Part shown: piece by piece, positions 14,945 through 24,290 of the stretch
Position numbering within the stretch: the stretch's first letter is position 1
Layout: each line of letters starts with the position of its first letter
From: Streptomyces poonensis
Lineage (GTDB): Bacteria > Actinomycetota > Actinomycetes > Streptomycetales > Streptomycetaceae
Assembly (NCBI RefSeq): GCF_014650915.1
Contig: NZ_BMVW01000008.1
Coordinates: 1-64,000 of the forward strand
Direction: 5' to 3'
Length of the DNA stretch: 64,000 bases
Program-made: the position numbers and the translations under genes
Notes under the pieces: generated by a model
Seen by the model: only the letters and a program-made list of their open reading frames with translations
Database searches by the model: none
Told to the model about the DNA's origin: nothing

Positions 14945-17065
14945 TCAGGGCTCGCGCAGGGCGTACGTGAGGCCGTCGGCGATGCTGGTCTGAAGGCCCT
15001 TGCGGAAGGCCGCCTCGTACGCGCCGTCCCCGATGGCTTCCCGCGCCTGGTGCTCGCAGGCGGCGCGGGCGGCGACGAGTTCGGGCACGCCAATCTGGGA
15101 GCGGCCAAGAGTGTTCCAGACCTGCTGGGCCGTGCCGAGCAGCCGGGCCGCCCGTTCTCCGTGGCCGCTGTCCGCGGCCACCGAGGCCAGCAGGTCGAGG
15201 GCCATGCTGATGCCGAGGCTGTCGTGGAGCAGGGCCTTGCCCTCCAGGGCGGCTCGGGCGTGCACGTCGGCCTCCTCCGGCCGGCCGAGTCCGCGCGCCG
15301 CCAGTCCGTGGACGTAGTCGGCCCAGGCCCTGGCCCACCGCTCACCCCGTTGGTCGCACTCCGCGCGCACGGCGTCGGCCACCGCGGCGGCGTCCGCGAA
15401 CTCCCCCATCAAGGCGTGGACGAACGCGCGGGCCGCCCGCAGCACGAGGCGTGCCCCGGCATACTCTCCGTCGTGATCCTGGGGAAATGGCGCTGCGTCA
15501 TACGCCGCGGCGGCCTCCGTGTGCTGTCCGCGCAGTACCAGGACGGTGCCGTCGAGGTGGGCCGCGGCAGTCAGCATGGCGGGGGTGCCCGCCGCCTCGG
15601 CGTCCGCGCGGAACACCTTCCCCAGCCGAGCGGCCGCGTCGTCGTCGCCCTGGACGAGGGCGGCCGCACCGCATGCCCACACCGCCTTGCTGCGAGCCGG
15701 CCCCGGCTCCGGCCACCGGGCCAGGATCTGGTCCAGGTAGTGGCGGCCCTCCCGCGCGTATCCGCAGGCGTACCAGAAGAACCACAGCGCCCCGCCCAGC
15801 TCCAGCGCGACCTGCCCCTCGTCCTCGGTCAGGCAGAAGTCCAGGGCGGTGCGGAAGTTGGCATGCTCGACGACCGTGCGCACGTACCAGGCCACCTGAC
15901 CGGGGCCGCCCCAGGCGGCATCGGCCCGCCGGGCCAGATCCAGGAAGTGGTCGCGGTGACGGCGGGCGGTGGCCTGCTCCTCGCCCAGCCCGGCCAGCCA
16001 CTGCCCGCCGAACTCGCGCACCGTGTCCAGCACCGTGTACCGCACCAACCCCGTCATGTACGCCCGCCGCTGCAGCAGCGACTTGCCCACCAGACTGTCC
16101 AGCAGCCGCGGCACGTCCGCGGCGGCCAGCGGCCCGCCCGCGCACACCGCCCGCGCCGCCTCCTGGTCGAAGCCGCCCGCGAAGACCGCCAGCCGCGCCC
16201 ACAGCAGCCGCTCCAGCGGCGCACACAGCTCGTGGCTCCAGCCGATGGTGGTGCGCAGCGCCTGGTGCCGCGGCTCGCCGTCGCCGTACGCGTCGGGGTC
16301 GGCGGCGAGCACCTCGAAGCGGGCCTTCAGGTGGGCGCGGAGCTGGGTGAGGGTCAGCTCGGGCAGCCGGGCCGCGGCCAGCTCGACCGCCAGGGGGATG
16401 CCCTCCAAGCGGGCGCAGATCTCCGCCACCACCGCGTGAGCCGCGGTGTCGGCGGCCCGGCCGGGCGCGGTGTCGGCGGCCCGCTGGAGGAACAGCGCGA
16501 CCGCGTCCTGCCCGTCCTCCGCATCGGCCGGCCAGCGGTCCTGTCCGGCAACGGGCAGCGGGGGCACCGCCACCAGGTGTTCGCCCCGGGTGCCCAGCGG
16601 CTGCCGGCTGGTGGCCAGGATGCGCAGCTCCGGCGCGGCGGTCAGCAGATTTCCGACCAGGTGGGCGCAGGCGGGGGCGAGGTGCTCGCAGCAGTCCAGG
16701 AGGAGCAGCAGGTGCTTGTCGGCCAGCCACTCGCACACCACCTCGGTGGCCGGGCGAGTGGTCTGGTCCGCCAGCCGCAGCGCCTCCATGACCGTCAGAG
16801 CGAGCAACTCGCTGTCGCACCGCTCGGTGCGGGGCAGCGAAGAGAGCTCCACCAGCCACACCCCGTCGGGAAAGGCAGCCCGCGCCTCGCGGGCGGCGCG
16901 CAGCGCGAGCCGGGTCTTGCCCACCCCGCCCACCCCGGTCAGCGTCACCAGCCGGGCCTCCTCCAGCGCGCAGCCGGCCTCGATCAGCTCGGCCCGGCGG
17001 CCGACGAAGCTCGTGGTCTCCTCCGGCACATCACCTGCCGGCCAGCCCGTCCGGTAGAACTCCAC
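14945..17065 (-). CDS. STAND (NB-ARC type) ATPase lacking a LuxR domain
   Basis: A 706-residue cytoplasmic signalling ATPase. Walker A is GVGGVGKT (44-51), Walker B LLLLLDCCEHL (about 130), and the sensor/GxP motif is LEGIPLAVELAAARL. A winged-helix stretch and about 300 residues of TPR-like helices follow (ARLGKVFRADAEAAG, MGEFADAAAVADAVRAE, LGRPEEADVHARAALEG). Close relatives usually end with a LuxR HTH; here the chain stops right after AIGDGAYEAAFRKGLQ, where that domain would begin. GTG 17065 is chosen because AAGGGGAGG lies 8 nt upstream and the conserved VEFYRTGWP start follows. No target gene is implied. Confidence 0.88.
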   Translation of the reverse strand: MEFYRTGWPAGDVPEETTSFVGRRAELIEAGCALEEARLVTLTGVGGVGKTRLALRAAREARAAFPDGVWLVELSSLPRTERCDSELLALTVMEALRLADQTTRPATEVVCEWLADKHLLLLLDCCEHLAPACAHLVGNLLTAAPELRILATSRQPLGTRGEHLVAVPPLPVAGQDRWPADAEDGQDAVALFLQRAADTAPGRAADTAAHAVVAEICARLEGIPLAVELAAARLPELTLTQLRAHLKARFEVLAADPDAYGDGEPRHQALRTTIGWSHELCAPLERLLWARLAVFAGGFDQEAARAVCAGGPLAAADVPRLLDSLVGKSLLQRRAYMTGLVRYTVLDTVREFGGQWLAGLGEEQATARRHRDHFLDLARRADAAWGGPGQVAWYVRTVVEHANFRTALDFCLTEDEGQVALELGGALWFFWYACGYAREGRHYLDQILARWPEPGPARSKAVWACGAAALVQGDDDAAARLGKVFRADAEAAGTPAMLTAAAHLDGTVLVLRGQHTEAAAAYDAAPFPQDHDGEYAGARLVLRAARAFVHALMGEFADAAAVADAVRAECDQRGERWARAWADYVHGLAARGLGRPEEADVHARAALEGKALLHDSLGISMALDLLASVAADSGHGERAARLLGTAQQVWNTLGRSQIGVPELVAARAACEHQAREAIGDGAYEAAFRKGLQTSIADGLTYALREP

Positions 17066-17557
17066 CCCGGCCGCCTCCCCTTCGCTTCGGCTCCCAGCCG
17101 GCCCGCGCATCAGCGACGGCGCCCATCCCCAGGGGAGCCCAGCCTGGCCGGGCGGCATGACGGGGCGGGTGGGATGCGCGAAACCGCCGCGCGCCGCCTG
17201 CCGACAGGACGAGGATGGTCAGAATGCCGTCGGTGCCCGGCACAGACCCCGGACGCCCACCTCGGGTGCGCGGCGCGCGGAACGTCATGCCCAGGCGCCG
17301 CACGAGTGATACGTCGGGATGGGCCTTTGGCGGATGCCGGCGAGAATCCTGCCGTGTGCGTGGTCCGCCGACGGCAGGCGGTGGCAGGCGGCAGAGCGCG
17401 CCTGCGAGACCGTGCCGGACGAGCCGGACGGCAACACCCGTATCCGTACCCGTACCGGTCCGCACCACTGTGCGCATTCAGACGGCGGGCCAAGCGAACA
17501 GAGCGCAGTGACAGCGCGGAGCGCACTGACTGAGCTGAGTGACGCGATGGGGGTCGG
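17066..17557. other. 492-bp intergenic region without recognisable gene
   Basis: Lies between the STAND ATPase start and the acetyltransferase stop. Open frames here have no ribosome binding site or family resemblance, and no strong hairpin or repeat was seen. Confidence 0.5.
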
Positions 17558-18049
17558 TCAGTGCGTCGCGGCAAGCCGGCGCCGGTAACGCACTCCGGGG
17601 CGCCCGCCGATGCTGATGTCCTCCGCCGCGGTGAACCCGTTGCGCAGAAGCACGGTCTGGGAAGCCCCGTTGTCCAGGGTGGTGATGGCGGTGAGTGCGG
17701 ACAGCCGGTACGCCGTGGCGGCCAGACGGCAGACCTCCCGTACCGCCGCCGTCGCCGTCCCCCGGCCCGCCGCGCGCTCGCCGATCCGGTAGCCGAGCTC
17801 GGCGGCCCCCGCCTCGACGTCCACCAGATTGACGCGGCCCGTCAGCTCGCCGTCCCCGTCCAGGACGACATGGAAGTGGCACACACCGGCGTCCTGCTCG
17901 TCGAGCAGCGCACGATGACGGGCGGCGAACTCGGCGAAGTACGCGTCCCCGCGGTCAGGAATCGACCGTGCGAAGTACTCGCGGTTCTCCCGCTCGAAGG
18001 CCAGCAGGGCATCCGCGTGGTCGGCCCGGAGCCGTTCCAGCCTCAACAT
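17558..18049 (-). CDS. GNAT N-acetyltransferase (RimJ-like)
   Basis: A 163-residue acetyl-CoA-dependent acetyltransferase. The N-terminus MLRLERLRADHADALLAFE, then NREYFARSIPDR, is typical of ribosomal-protein alanine acetyltransferase relatives. The acetyl-CoA loop is GYRIGERAAGRGTATAAVRE (Q/RxxGxG/A) and the C-terminal strand is NGASQTVLLRNGFT. Two close ATGs (18061, 18049) have no clear Shine-Dalgarno sequence; the later one gives the usual family start. The substrate is unknown. Confidence 0.87.
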   Translation of the reverse strand: MLRLERLRADHADALLAFERENREYFARSIPDRGDAYFAEFAARHRALLDEQDAGVCHFHVVLDGDGELTGRVNLVDVEAGAAELGYRIGERAAGRGTATAAVREVCRLAATAYRLSALTAITTLDNGASQTVLLRNGFTAAEDISIGGRPGVRYRRRLAATH

Positions 18050-18102
18050 GCCGGGAAGCATACGTACCGATGACCACACCCGACAGGAGTCCGGGCGGGC
18101 GG

Positions 18103-18375
18103 CTACAAGGCGTCGAACGGGGGCACGATACGGACGATGACGATCAGCGGATCGCGCGGTGCCACCAGGAAGTAGAACCAGCCGCCGGCAGCGTCCATGC
18201 GGCGCAGGCCGCCCGGTCTGGGGCCGTTGCCGAGGTCGCTGACGTCGATGCCAGTACTGGCGAGGTCGACCAGTTGGCCGACCAGACGTTCCACTTCCGC
18301 CACCACGTGAAAGGGGACGCCGCCCGCCACGTGGTCGTGGTCGGGGTCGTACTCCCAGCGCCAGTCCGTGCTCAC
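18103..18375 (-). CDS. Small RelE/ParE-sized protein coupled to a DUF6247 gene
   Basis: A 90-residue protein starting at GTG 18375, which overlaps the stop of the upstream DUF6247 gene. It has two N-terminal helices (PFHVVAEVERLVGQLVDLAS) followed by beta-strand-like GGLRRMDAAGGWFYFLVAPRDPLIVIVRIVPP. That helix-helix-strand order and length are those of RelE/ParE toxins, but I see no convincing catalytic residues. The coupling to a small helical upstream protein fits an antitoxin-toxin order. This is inference from shape and context. Confidence 0.68.
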   Translation of the reverse strand: MSTDWRWEYDPDHDHVAGGVPFHVVAEVERLVGQLVDLASTGIDVSDLGNGPRPGGLRRMDAAGGWFYFLVAPRDPLIVIVRIVPPFDAL

Positions 18376-18728
18376 CGGGTCGGGAGGCCGACGGCCGAGT
18401 GGGCTTCGTCCAGGATGCGTCCGATCTCGGAGGCGGCCCGCCGTGCCTGAGCGGCGTCGCCCGTCTCGGCGCTGTCCTCCCAGCGGCGGAGGTCCGCCGC
18501 CAGGTCGGGCTGGCGCTGGATGTGGACATAGACGGCCCACTGGGCGATGAACCGCTGGAGCGGTGCCAGGTCGGACCCCTGCCGGGACTGGTCGGCGGCC
18601 TGGTCCAGCTCCCGGGTGAAGGCCGGTAGTGCCGCGGGGGCGATCTGGCTGATGGCCTGCCGCAGCGCGGCAACCGTGGCAGGGGGCTGGGGGATGAGCG
18701 GCGGTCGCCCAGCGGCCGAGGTGGTCAT
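18372..18728 (-). CDS. DUF6247 family protein, possible antitoxin
   Basis: A 118-residue helical protein. The pattern ATVAALRQAISQIAP, ALPAFTRELDQAADQ, DLAPLQRFIAQWAVYV is that of DUF6247 (short actinobacterial proteins often encoded beside small toxin-like genes). ATG 18728 has GGGAG 5 nt upstream. The C-terminal helix TGDAAQARRAASEIGRILDEA could be the partner-binding part. Its stop overlaps the next start, indicating co-translation in one complex. Confidence 0.75.
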   Translation of the reverse strand: MTTSAAGRPPLIPQPPATVAALRQAISQIAPAALPAFTRELDQAADQSRQGSDLAPLQRFIAQWAVYVHIQRQPDLAADLRRWEDSAETGDAAQARRAASEIGRILDEAHSAVGLPTR

Positions 18729-18960
18729 GGCTACTCCCATGGGCGCGATTCTGATCCCACGCGTCAGCCTATCGAGCAGGAGTGCCTTCCCACCGCTCGA
18801 ACGAGTGAGGGAGGAGTGATTCGGCTACCCGCCCGGTCCGGCTCGAGGTGGGCGTCGCGCCGCCGGGTTGACCTGAAGCGCGCTTGAGGTTGCAGCGTGG
18901 ACATGTGCCGGGGGTGTGGAGCCACGGCAGACCGAAGACCACGAGAACCACGGAGACCTT

Positions 18961-19812
18961 GTGATCATCATTACCGGTGTGACGGGACATGTGGGGCGCG
19001 CTCTGGCGGCCCGGCTCGTCGCCGAGGGGCAGGCCGTGCGGGGGCTCACCCGGGATCCGGCACGGGTGGAGCTGCCGGCCGGTGTGGAGCCCGTCCGGGC
19101 GGATTTCCCGCGCTCGGGCGGGCCGGCCGAACTGGAGCAGCTCTTCGCCGGAGCCACGAAACTCTTCCTCAACCTGGCGGGCGTCGGCAACGCCACCGAG
19201 GACGTCCTGGCGGCGGCCGAACGGGCCGGTGTGCGGCGCGTGGTGATGCTCTCCTCGGGAGCGATCCTCGACGAGGACGCGGAACAGCAGAGCGCCATCG
19301 CGGCGTGGCACCTCGCGGCCGAGCGGGCCGTGCGGGCCACCGCCGCCGAGTGGGTCATGCTGCGGCCCAACGCCTTCGCCACCAACTCCCTCCACTACGC
19401 GCCGCAGATCCGCGCCGGTGACCTGGTCCGGGCTCCGCACGGCGACGCGGTCATGGCGCCCATCCATGAGGACGACATCGCCGCCGTCGCCGCGTGTGCC
19501 CTGCTGGACGACGGACACCACGGCCGCGTGTACCGCCTCACCGGACCGGCGGCGATCACGACGGCCGAGCAGGTCGAGGCCATAGGGGCGGCTCTCGGCC
19601 GGTCACTGCGGTTCACCGAGATCACGGCGCGGGAGGCCGCGGCGGAGCTGTACGCCGACATGCCGCAGGGGATCGTGGAGGCGATGCTCGGTGCGTTCGC
19701 CGCGTCGGTGGGTACGCGGCCCGAGATCACCACGACCGTGCGGGACGTCACCGGCGTCCCGGCCCGCACGTTCGGCCAGTGGGCGGCGGACCACGTGGCC
19801 GACTTCCGGTGA
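18961..19812 (+). CDS. NAD(P)H-binding NmrA-like protein
   Basis: A 283-residue atypical short-chain dehydrogenase. The dinucleotide motif is IIITGVTGHVGRALAARL (GxxGxxG) at the very N-terminus, so GTG 18961 (GGAGA 4 nt before) is preferred over an ATG 45 bp upstream. VVMLSSGAI and ERAVRATAAEWVMLRPNAFATN follow the NmrA/QOR2 pattern, with no YxxxK catalytic pair. Such proteins are redox sensors or NADPH-quinone reductases. It stands alone, about 115 bp before the ABC exporter. Confidence 0.88.
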   Translation: MIIITGVTGHVGRALAARLVAEGQAVRGLTRDPARVELPAGVEPVRADFPRSGGPAELEQLFAGATKLFLNLAGVGNATEDVLAAAERAGVRRVVMLSSGAILDEDAEQQSAIAAWHLAAERAVRATAAEWVMLRPNAFATNSLHYAPQIRAGDLVRAPHGDAVMAPIHEDDIAAVAACALLDDGHHGRVYRLTGPAAITTAEQVEAIGAALGRSLRFTEITAREAAAELYADMPQGIVEAMLGAFAASVGTRPEITTTVRDVTGVPARTFGQWAADHVADFR

Positions 19813-19927
19813 GCGCCGTCACAAGGCGCCGTCACGACGTCCGGCCCGGAATGTTGCGGCGGGATGAAATCCCGCCCCGCCCGCGTTGGTGCCTTCCGGC
19901 AGAGCAGCAGATGAGAGGGGCACCCGC

Positions 19928-22900
19928 GTGGCAGCGCAGCAGGGGGACGAGCACTGTAAGAGCGGGGCGGAGAAAGGTCCCGGCTGGGCCCGCCGCCTCG
20001 CCGCCTACGCCTGGCGCCGTCCCAAGGACGTCGTCCTCGCCCTCGGCGCCTCCCTCGGCGGTATGGCCGTCATGGCGCTCGTGCCGCTCATCACCAAGGT
20101 GATCATCGATGATGTGATCGGGAGCGGCACCCGGGACATGGCCCCCTGGGCCGGCCTCCTCATCGGCGCCGCCGTCCTCGTCTACGTCCTCACCTACATC
20201 CGCCGCTACTACGGCGGCCGCCTCGCCCTCGACGTCCAGCACGATCTGCGGACCGAGATGTACGGGGCGGTCACCCGGCTCGACGGGCGGCGGCAGGACG
20301 AGCTGTCCACCGGGCAGGTCGTCGGGCGGGCCACCAGCGATCTCCAGCTGATCCAGGGGCTCCTCTTCATGCTGCCGATGACCATCGGCAACGTCCTGCT
20401 CTTCCTCATCTCCCTCGTGATCATGGCGTGGCTGTCGCCGCCCCTCACCCTCGTGGCGCTCGCCGTCGCGCCCGCCATCTGGTGGATCGCCCGGCGCAGC
20501 CGCTCCCGGCTGCACCCTTCCACCTGGTACGCCCAGGCCCAGGCCGCCGCCGTCGCGGGCGTGGTCGACGGCGCCGTCGGCGGCGTACGCGTGGTCAAGG
20601 GGTTCGGGCAGGAGGAGCAGGAGACCGGGAAGCTGCGGGAGGTCGGGCGCAGGCTCTTCGCCGGGCGGCTGCGGACCATCCGGCTGAACAGCAAGTACAC
20701 CCCCGCCCTCCAGGCCGTGCCCGCCCTCGGGCAGGTGGCCATGCTGGCGCTCGGCGGCTGGCTCGCGGTGCGCGGGCACATCACGCTCGGTACGTTCGTG
20801 GCCTTCTCCAGCTACCTCGCCCAGCTGGTCTCGCCCGTGCGGATGCTCGCCATGGTGCTCACCGTCGGGCAGCAGGCCCGCGCCGGTACCGAGCGGGTGC
20901 TGGAGCTGATCGACACCCGGCCGGTTCTGACCGACGGAACCAAGGTCCTGCCGGCCGACGCGCCCGCCACCGTCGAGTTCGACGGCGTCTCGTTCGGGTA
21001 CGACGCCGATCAGCCGCCCGTGCTCGACGGGCTGTCCTTCGAGATCCGGGCCGGGGAGACCCTCGCCGTCGTCGGCGCCTCCGGGTCCGGCAAGTCGACC
21101 GTGTCGCTGCTCCTGCCGCGCTTCTACGACGTCTCGCGCGGTGCCGTCCTCATCGGCGGCCACGACGTGCGCGAGCTGACCCTCGACTCCCTGCGCGCCG
21201 CGATCGGGCTGGTGCCCGAGGACTCGTTCCTCTTCTCCGACACCGTGCGCGCCAACATCGCGTACGGGCGGCCCGACGTCACCGACGAGCAGGTCGAGGC
21301 CGCTGCCCGCGCCGCCCAGGCGGATCGTTTCATCGCCGAGCTGCCCGAGGGGTACGACACCAAGGTCGGCGAGCACGGGCTCACCCTCTCCGGCGGCCAG
21401 CGGCAGCGCGTCGCCCTGGCGCGGGCGATCCTCGCCGATCCCCGGCTGCTCGTCCTCGACGACGCCACCTCCGCCGTGGACGCCCGGGTCGAGCACGAGA
21501 TCCACGAGGCGCTCAAGCAGGTCATGGAGGGGCGTACGACCCTGCTGATCGCCCATCGGCGGTCCACCCTCAACCTCGCCGACCGCATCGCCGTTCTCGA
21601 CGACGGACGGCTCGCCGACATCGGCACCCACACGGAACTCGAACAGCGGTCCGCCCTCTACCGGCGGCTGCTCACCGACCCCGACGAGCTCGGCGGGGTC
21701 TCGCCCGGCCACGTCCAGCCCGTGCCCCCGGTCGAGGACACCTCGGTACGGGACGAGCTGGACGCCGAGTTCGACGCCGAGCGGGGCATCACGCCCCGGC
21801 TGTGGACCGGGGACCGCGAGCCGCGCGACACCGCCCTCTCCGGCACGCCCGCCACCCCTGAGCTGCTCGCCCGGGTCGACGCCCTGCCCCCGGCCACCGA
21901 CACCCCCGACATCGACGAGACCCGCGCGGTGCTCCCGGAGCCCGGCGGCTCGTACGGGCTGCGGCAGCTGCTGCGCGGCTTCCGCACTCCCCTCCTCCTC
22001 AGCCTGCTGCTCGTCGCCGTCGACGCCGGTATGGGGCTGCTGCTCCCCGTACTGATCCGGCACGGCATCGACCAGGGCGTCAGCGAGACGGCCCTCGGTG
22101 CCGTGTGGACCGCCGCCGGGCTGGGGCTGCTCGCCGTGCTCGCGCAGTGGGCCGCGCAGACCGGTGAGATCCGGACGACCGGGCGTACGGGGGAGAGGGT
22201 CCTGTACGCGCTGCGGCTGAAGATCTTCGCCCAGCTGCAGCGGCTCGGGCTCGACTACTACGAGCGGGAGCTGACCGGGCGGATCATGACCCGGATGACG
22301 ACGGACGTGGACGCGTTGTCGACGTTCCTGCAGACCGGGCTGGTCACCGCGTTCGTCTCGGTCGTCACCTTCTTCGGCATCATGGTCGCGCTGCTCGTGA
22401 TCGACGTGGAGCTCGCGCTCGTCGTCTTCGCGACGCTGCCGCCGCTGGTCATCGGCACCTTCTTCTTCCGCCGGGCGAGCGTGAAGGCGTACGAACTCGC
22501 CCGTGAGCGCGTGTCCGGCGTCAACGCCGACCTCCAGGAGTCGGTGGCCGGGCTGCGTATCCTCCAGGCGTTCCGGCGCGAGCGGGACGGCGGGGAGCGG
22601 TTCGCCGCGGGCAGCGACAGCTACCGGCAGGCCCGTATCCGCGGGCAGTGGCTGATCTCCGTGTACTTCCCGTTCGTGCAGCTGCTGTCGTCCGTGGCCG
22701 CGGCCGCCGTGCTGATCGTGGGCGCGGGCCGCGTCGACGCCGGGACGCTCACGACCGGCGCGCTGGTCGCCTATCTCCTCTACATCGACCTGTTCTTCGC
22801 GCCCGTGCAGCAGCTCTCCCAGGTCTTCGACGGCTACCAGCAGGCGACGGTCTCCCTCGGCCGCATCCAGGAGCTGCTGCGGGAGCGCACGTCGACCGGG

Positions 22901-23683
22901 GCCGCCGAGCAGCCGCTGGACGTGCCGTCCCTGCGCGGTGACATCGCCTTCGAGAACGTCCACTTCGCCTATGGGGATGACGAGGAGGCCCTCAGCGGGG
23001 TGAACCTCACGATCCCGGCCGGGCAGACCGTCGCCTTCGTCGGCGAGACGGGCGCCGGCAAGTCGACGGTCGTGAAGCTGGTCGCCCGCTTCTACGACCC
23101 GACGGGCGGCCGGGTCACGGCCGACGGCACGGATCTGCGCGACCTCGACCTCACCTCGTACCGGCACCGGCTCGGCGTCGTCCCGCAGGAGGCGTACCTG
23201 TTCCCGGGCACCGTCCGGGACGCCATCGCGTACGGCCGGCCCGACGCCTCCGACGCCGAGGTGGAGGCCGCGGCCCGGGCCGTCGGCGCCCACGACATGA
23301 TCGCCACGCTGGACGGCGGCTATCTGCACGAGGTCGCCGAGCGCGGACGCAACCTCTCCGCCGGGCAGCGCCAGCTGATCGCGCTCGCCCGCGCCGAGCT
23401 CGTCGACCCCGACGTCCTGCTCCTCGACGAGGCCACCGCCGCCCTGGACCTCGCCACCGAGGCCCAGGTCAACCAGGCCACCGAGCGCCTCGCGGGACGC
23501 CGTACGACCCTGGTCGTCGCCCACCGGCTGACGACGGCCGCCCGCGCGGACCGGGTCGTCGTCATGGACCACGGCCGGGTCGCGGAGGACGGCACGCACG
23601 ACGAACTGCTGCGGCGCGGCGGCCGGTACGCGCAGCTGTGGCGGACGTTCGTCGGGGAGCCGGCGGTCACGACGACGAGTTGA
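19928..23683 (+). CDS. Fused two-half ABC exporter (TMD-NBD-TMD-NBD)
   Basis: A 1251-residue type IV ABC exporter with both halves in one chain. Half 1 has TM helices within about 30-320 and an NBD with Walker A GASGSGKST (about 383), signature LSGGQRQRVALARAIL, and Walker B LLVLDDATSAVD, where the catalytic Glu is replaced by Asp. Half 2 has TM helices within about 680-970, Walker A GETGAGKST (about 1039), signature LSAGQRQLIALARAEL and canonical Walker B VLLLDEATAALD. One degenerate and one canonical site are the hallmark of heterodimeric exporters, here covalently linked by an acidic linker of about 90 residues. The substrate is unknown, probably a drug or lipid. Confidence 0.93.
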   Translation: MAAQQGDEHCKSGAEKGPGWARRLAAYAWRRPKDVVLALGASLGGMAVMALVPLITKVIIDDVIGSGTRDMAPWAGLLIGAAVLVYVLTYIRRYYGGRLALDVQHDLRTEMYGAVTRLDGRRQDELSTGQVVGRATSDLQLIQGLLFMLPMTIGNVLLFLISLVIMAWLSPPLTLVALAVAPAIWWIARRSRSRLHPSTWYAQAQAAAVAGVVDGAVGGVRVVKGFGQEEQETGKLREVGRRLFAGRLRTIRLNSKYTPALQAVPALGQVAMLALGGWLAVRGHITLGTFVAFSSYLAQLVSPVRMLAMVLTVGQQARAGTERVLELIDTRPVLTDGTKVLPADAPATVEFDGVSFGYDADQPPVLDGLSFEIRAGETLAVVGASGSGKSTVSLLLPRFYDVSRGAVLIGGHDVRELTLDSLRAAIGLVPEDSFLFSDTVRANIAYGRPDVTDEQVEAAARAAQADRFIAELPEGYDTKVGEHGLTLSGGQRQRVALARAILADPRLLVLDDATSAVDARVEHEIHEALKQVMEGRTTLLIAHRRSTLNLADRIAVLDDGRLADIGTHTELEQRSALYRRLLTDPDELGGVSPGHVQPVPPVEDTSVRDELDAEFDAERGITPRLWTGDREPRDTALSGTPATPELLARVDALPPATDTPDIDETRAVLPEPGGSYGLRQLLRGFRTPLLLSLLLVAVDAGMGLLLPVLIRHGIDQGVSETALGAVWTAAGLGLLAVLAQWAAQTGEIRTTGRTGERVLYALRLKIFAQLQRLGLDYYERELTGRIMTRMTTDVDALSTFLQTGLVTAFVSVVTFFGIMVALLVIDVELALVVFATLPPLVIGTFFFRRASVKAYELARERVSGVNADLQESVAGLRILQAFRRERDGGERFAAGSDSYRQARIRGQWLISVYFPFVQLLSSVAAAAVLIVGAGRVDAGTLTTGALVAYLLYIDLFFAPVQQLSQVFDGYQQATVSLGRIQELLRERTSTGAAEQPLDVPSLRGDIAFENVHFAYGDDEEALSGVNLTIPAGQTVAFVGETGAGKSTVVKLVARFYDPTGGRVTADGTDLRDLDLTSYRHRLGVVPQEAYLFPGTVRDAIAYGRPDASDAEVEAAARAVGAHDMIATLDGGYLHEVAERGRNLSAGQRQLIALARAELVDPDVLLLDEATAALDLATEAQVNQATERLAGRRTTLVVAHRLTTAARADRVVVMDHGRVAEDGTHDELLRRGGRYAQLWRTFVGEPAVTTTS

Positions 23684-23837
23684 CGCCGGTCCACCGGGAC
23701 CACCGGTGACGCCCGTGCCGCCGGTGTCACCGGCAGCACGGGCGACACCGGGGCGGGTCCGGCCGTGCGAGCGGAACCATCCGGCCTTCCTCGTGCGTCC
23801 GTACAGCAGTACGTTCTGTGTGGTGGGAGGGGCGGAA

Positions 23838-24242
23838 GTGATCAGGGGAGTGAGAGGTGCCCGCGGTGCGCCACGTCGGCGCGCCGCGCTCGCGATGGCT
23901 CTGCTGACCGCGTCCGGCCTGCTCGTGGTGGCGGGTCCGGCCGACGCGGAGGCGGCCGCGTCCTGCGCGGGCCGCAAGGTGCGCACGCTGCCCTTCTCCA
24001 CCGGGTCCGTCCAGGTCCACAAGCGCGGCGGATACGTCTGTGCCGTCACCGTCGCCAAGAAGCAGGGCAAGACGCAGTGGATGTCCGTCAGCGTGCGGGC
24101 GCGCGGCGGCCGGCCGGTGGTGGACCGGGGCCGGTTCAAGTACCACGCGGGCCCCGTGACCGTGCACGCCGGGCAGCGGTGCGTGTGGGTCGAGGGCGAG
24201 GTGGGGCGCGGGAGCGTCAGCTCGGGCTGGATCCTCTGCTGA
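23838..24242 (+). CDS. Small secreted two-cysteine protein
   Basis: A 134-residue exported protein of unknown function. GTG 23838 follows GGGAGGGGCGGAA. The signal peptide contains RRRAALAMALLTASGLLVVAGPADAEA (cleavage near AEAAA). The mature part of about 100 residues is beta-rich (VRTLPFSTGSVQVHKR, YVCAVTVAKK, QWMSVSVRARGGRPVVD, VTVHAGQRCVWVEG) with about four Cys, suggesting disulfides. Its final residues GWILC and stop are repeated twice more in the 24-bp tandem repeat that follows. Confidence 0.75.
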   Translation: MIRGVRGARGAPRRRAALAMALLTASGLLVVAGPADAEAAASCAGRKVRTLPFSTGSVQVHKRGGYVCAVTVAKKQGKTQWMSVSVRARGGRPVVDRGRFKYHAGPVTVHAGQRCVWVEGEVGRGSVSSGWILC

Positions 24243-24290
24243 CCCTCCGGCCGGATCCTCTGCTGACCCTCCGGCCGGATCCTCTGCTGA
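24229..24290 (+). repeat. 24-bp tandem repeat across a stop codon
   Basis: GGATCCTCTGCTGACCCTCCGGCC at 24229 and 24253, with a partial third unit at 24277. Described by unit length 24 bp: the period is a multiple of three, so the end ILC-stop is reiterated in frame three times. Confidence 0.85.

Noticed and set aside
17215..17511. 98-codon frame between the STAND ATPase and the GNAT gene
   Set aside because: No ribosome binding site, composition typical of random GC-rich sequence.
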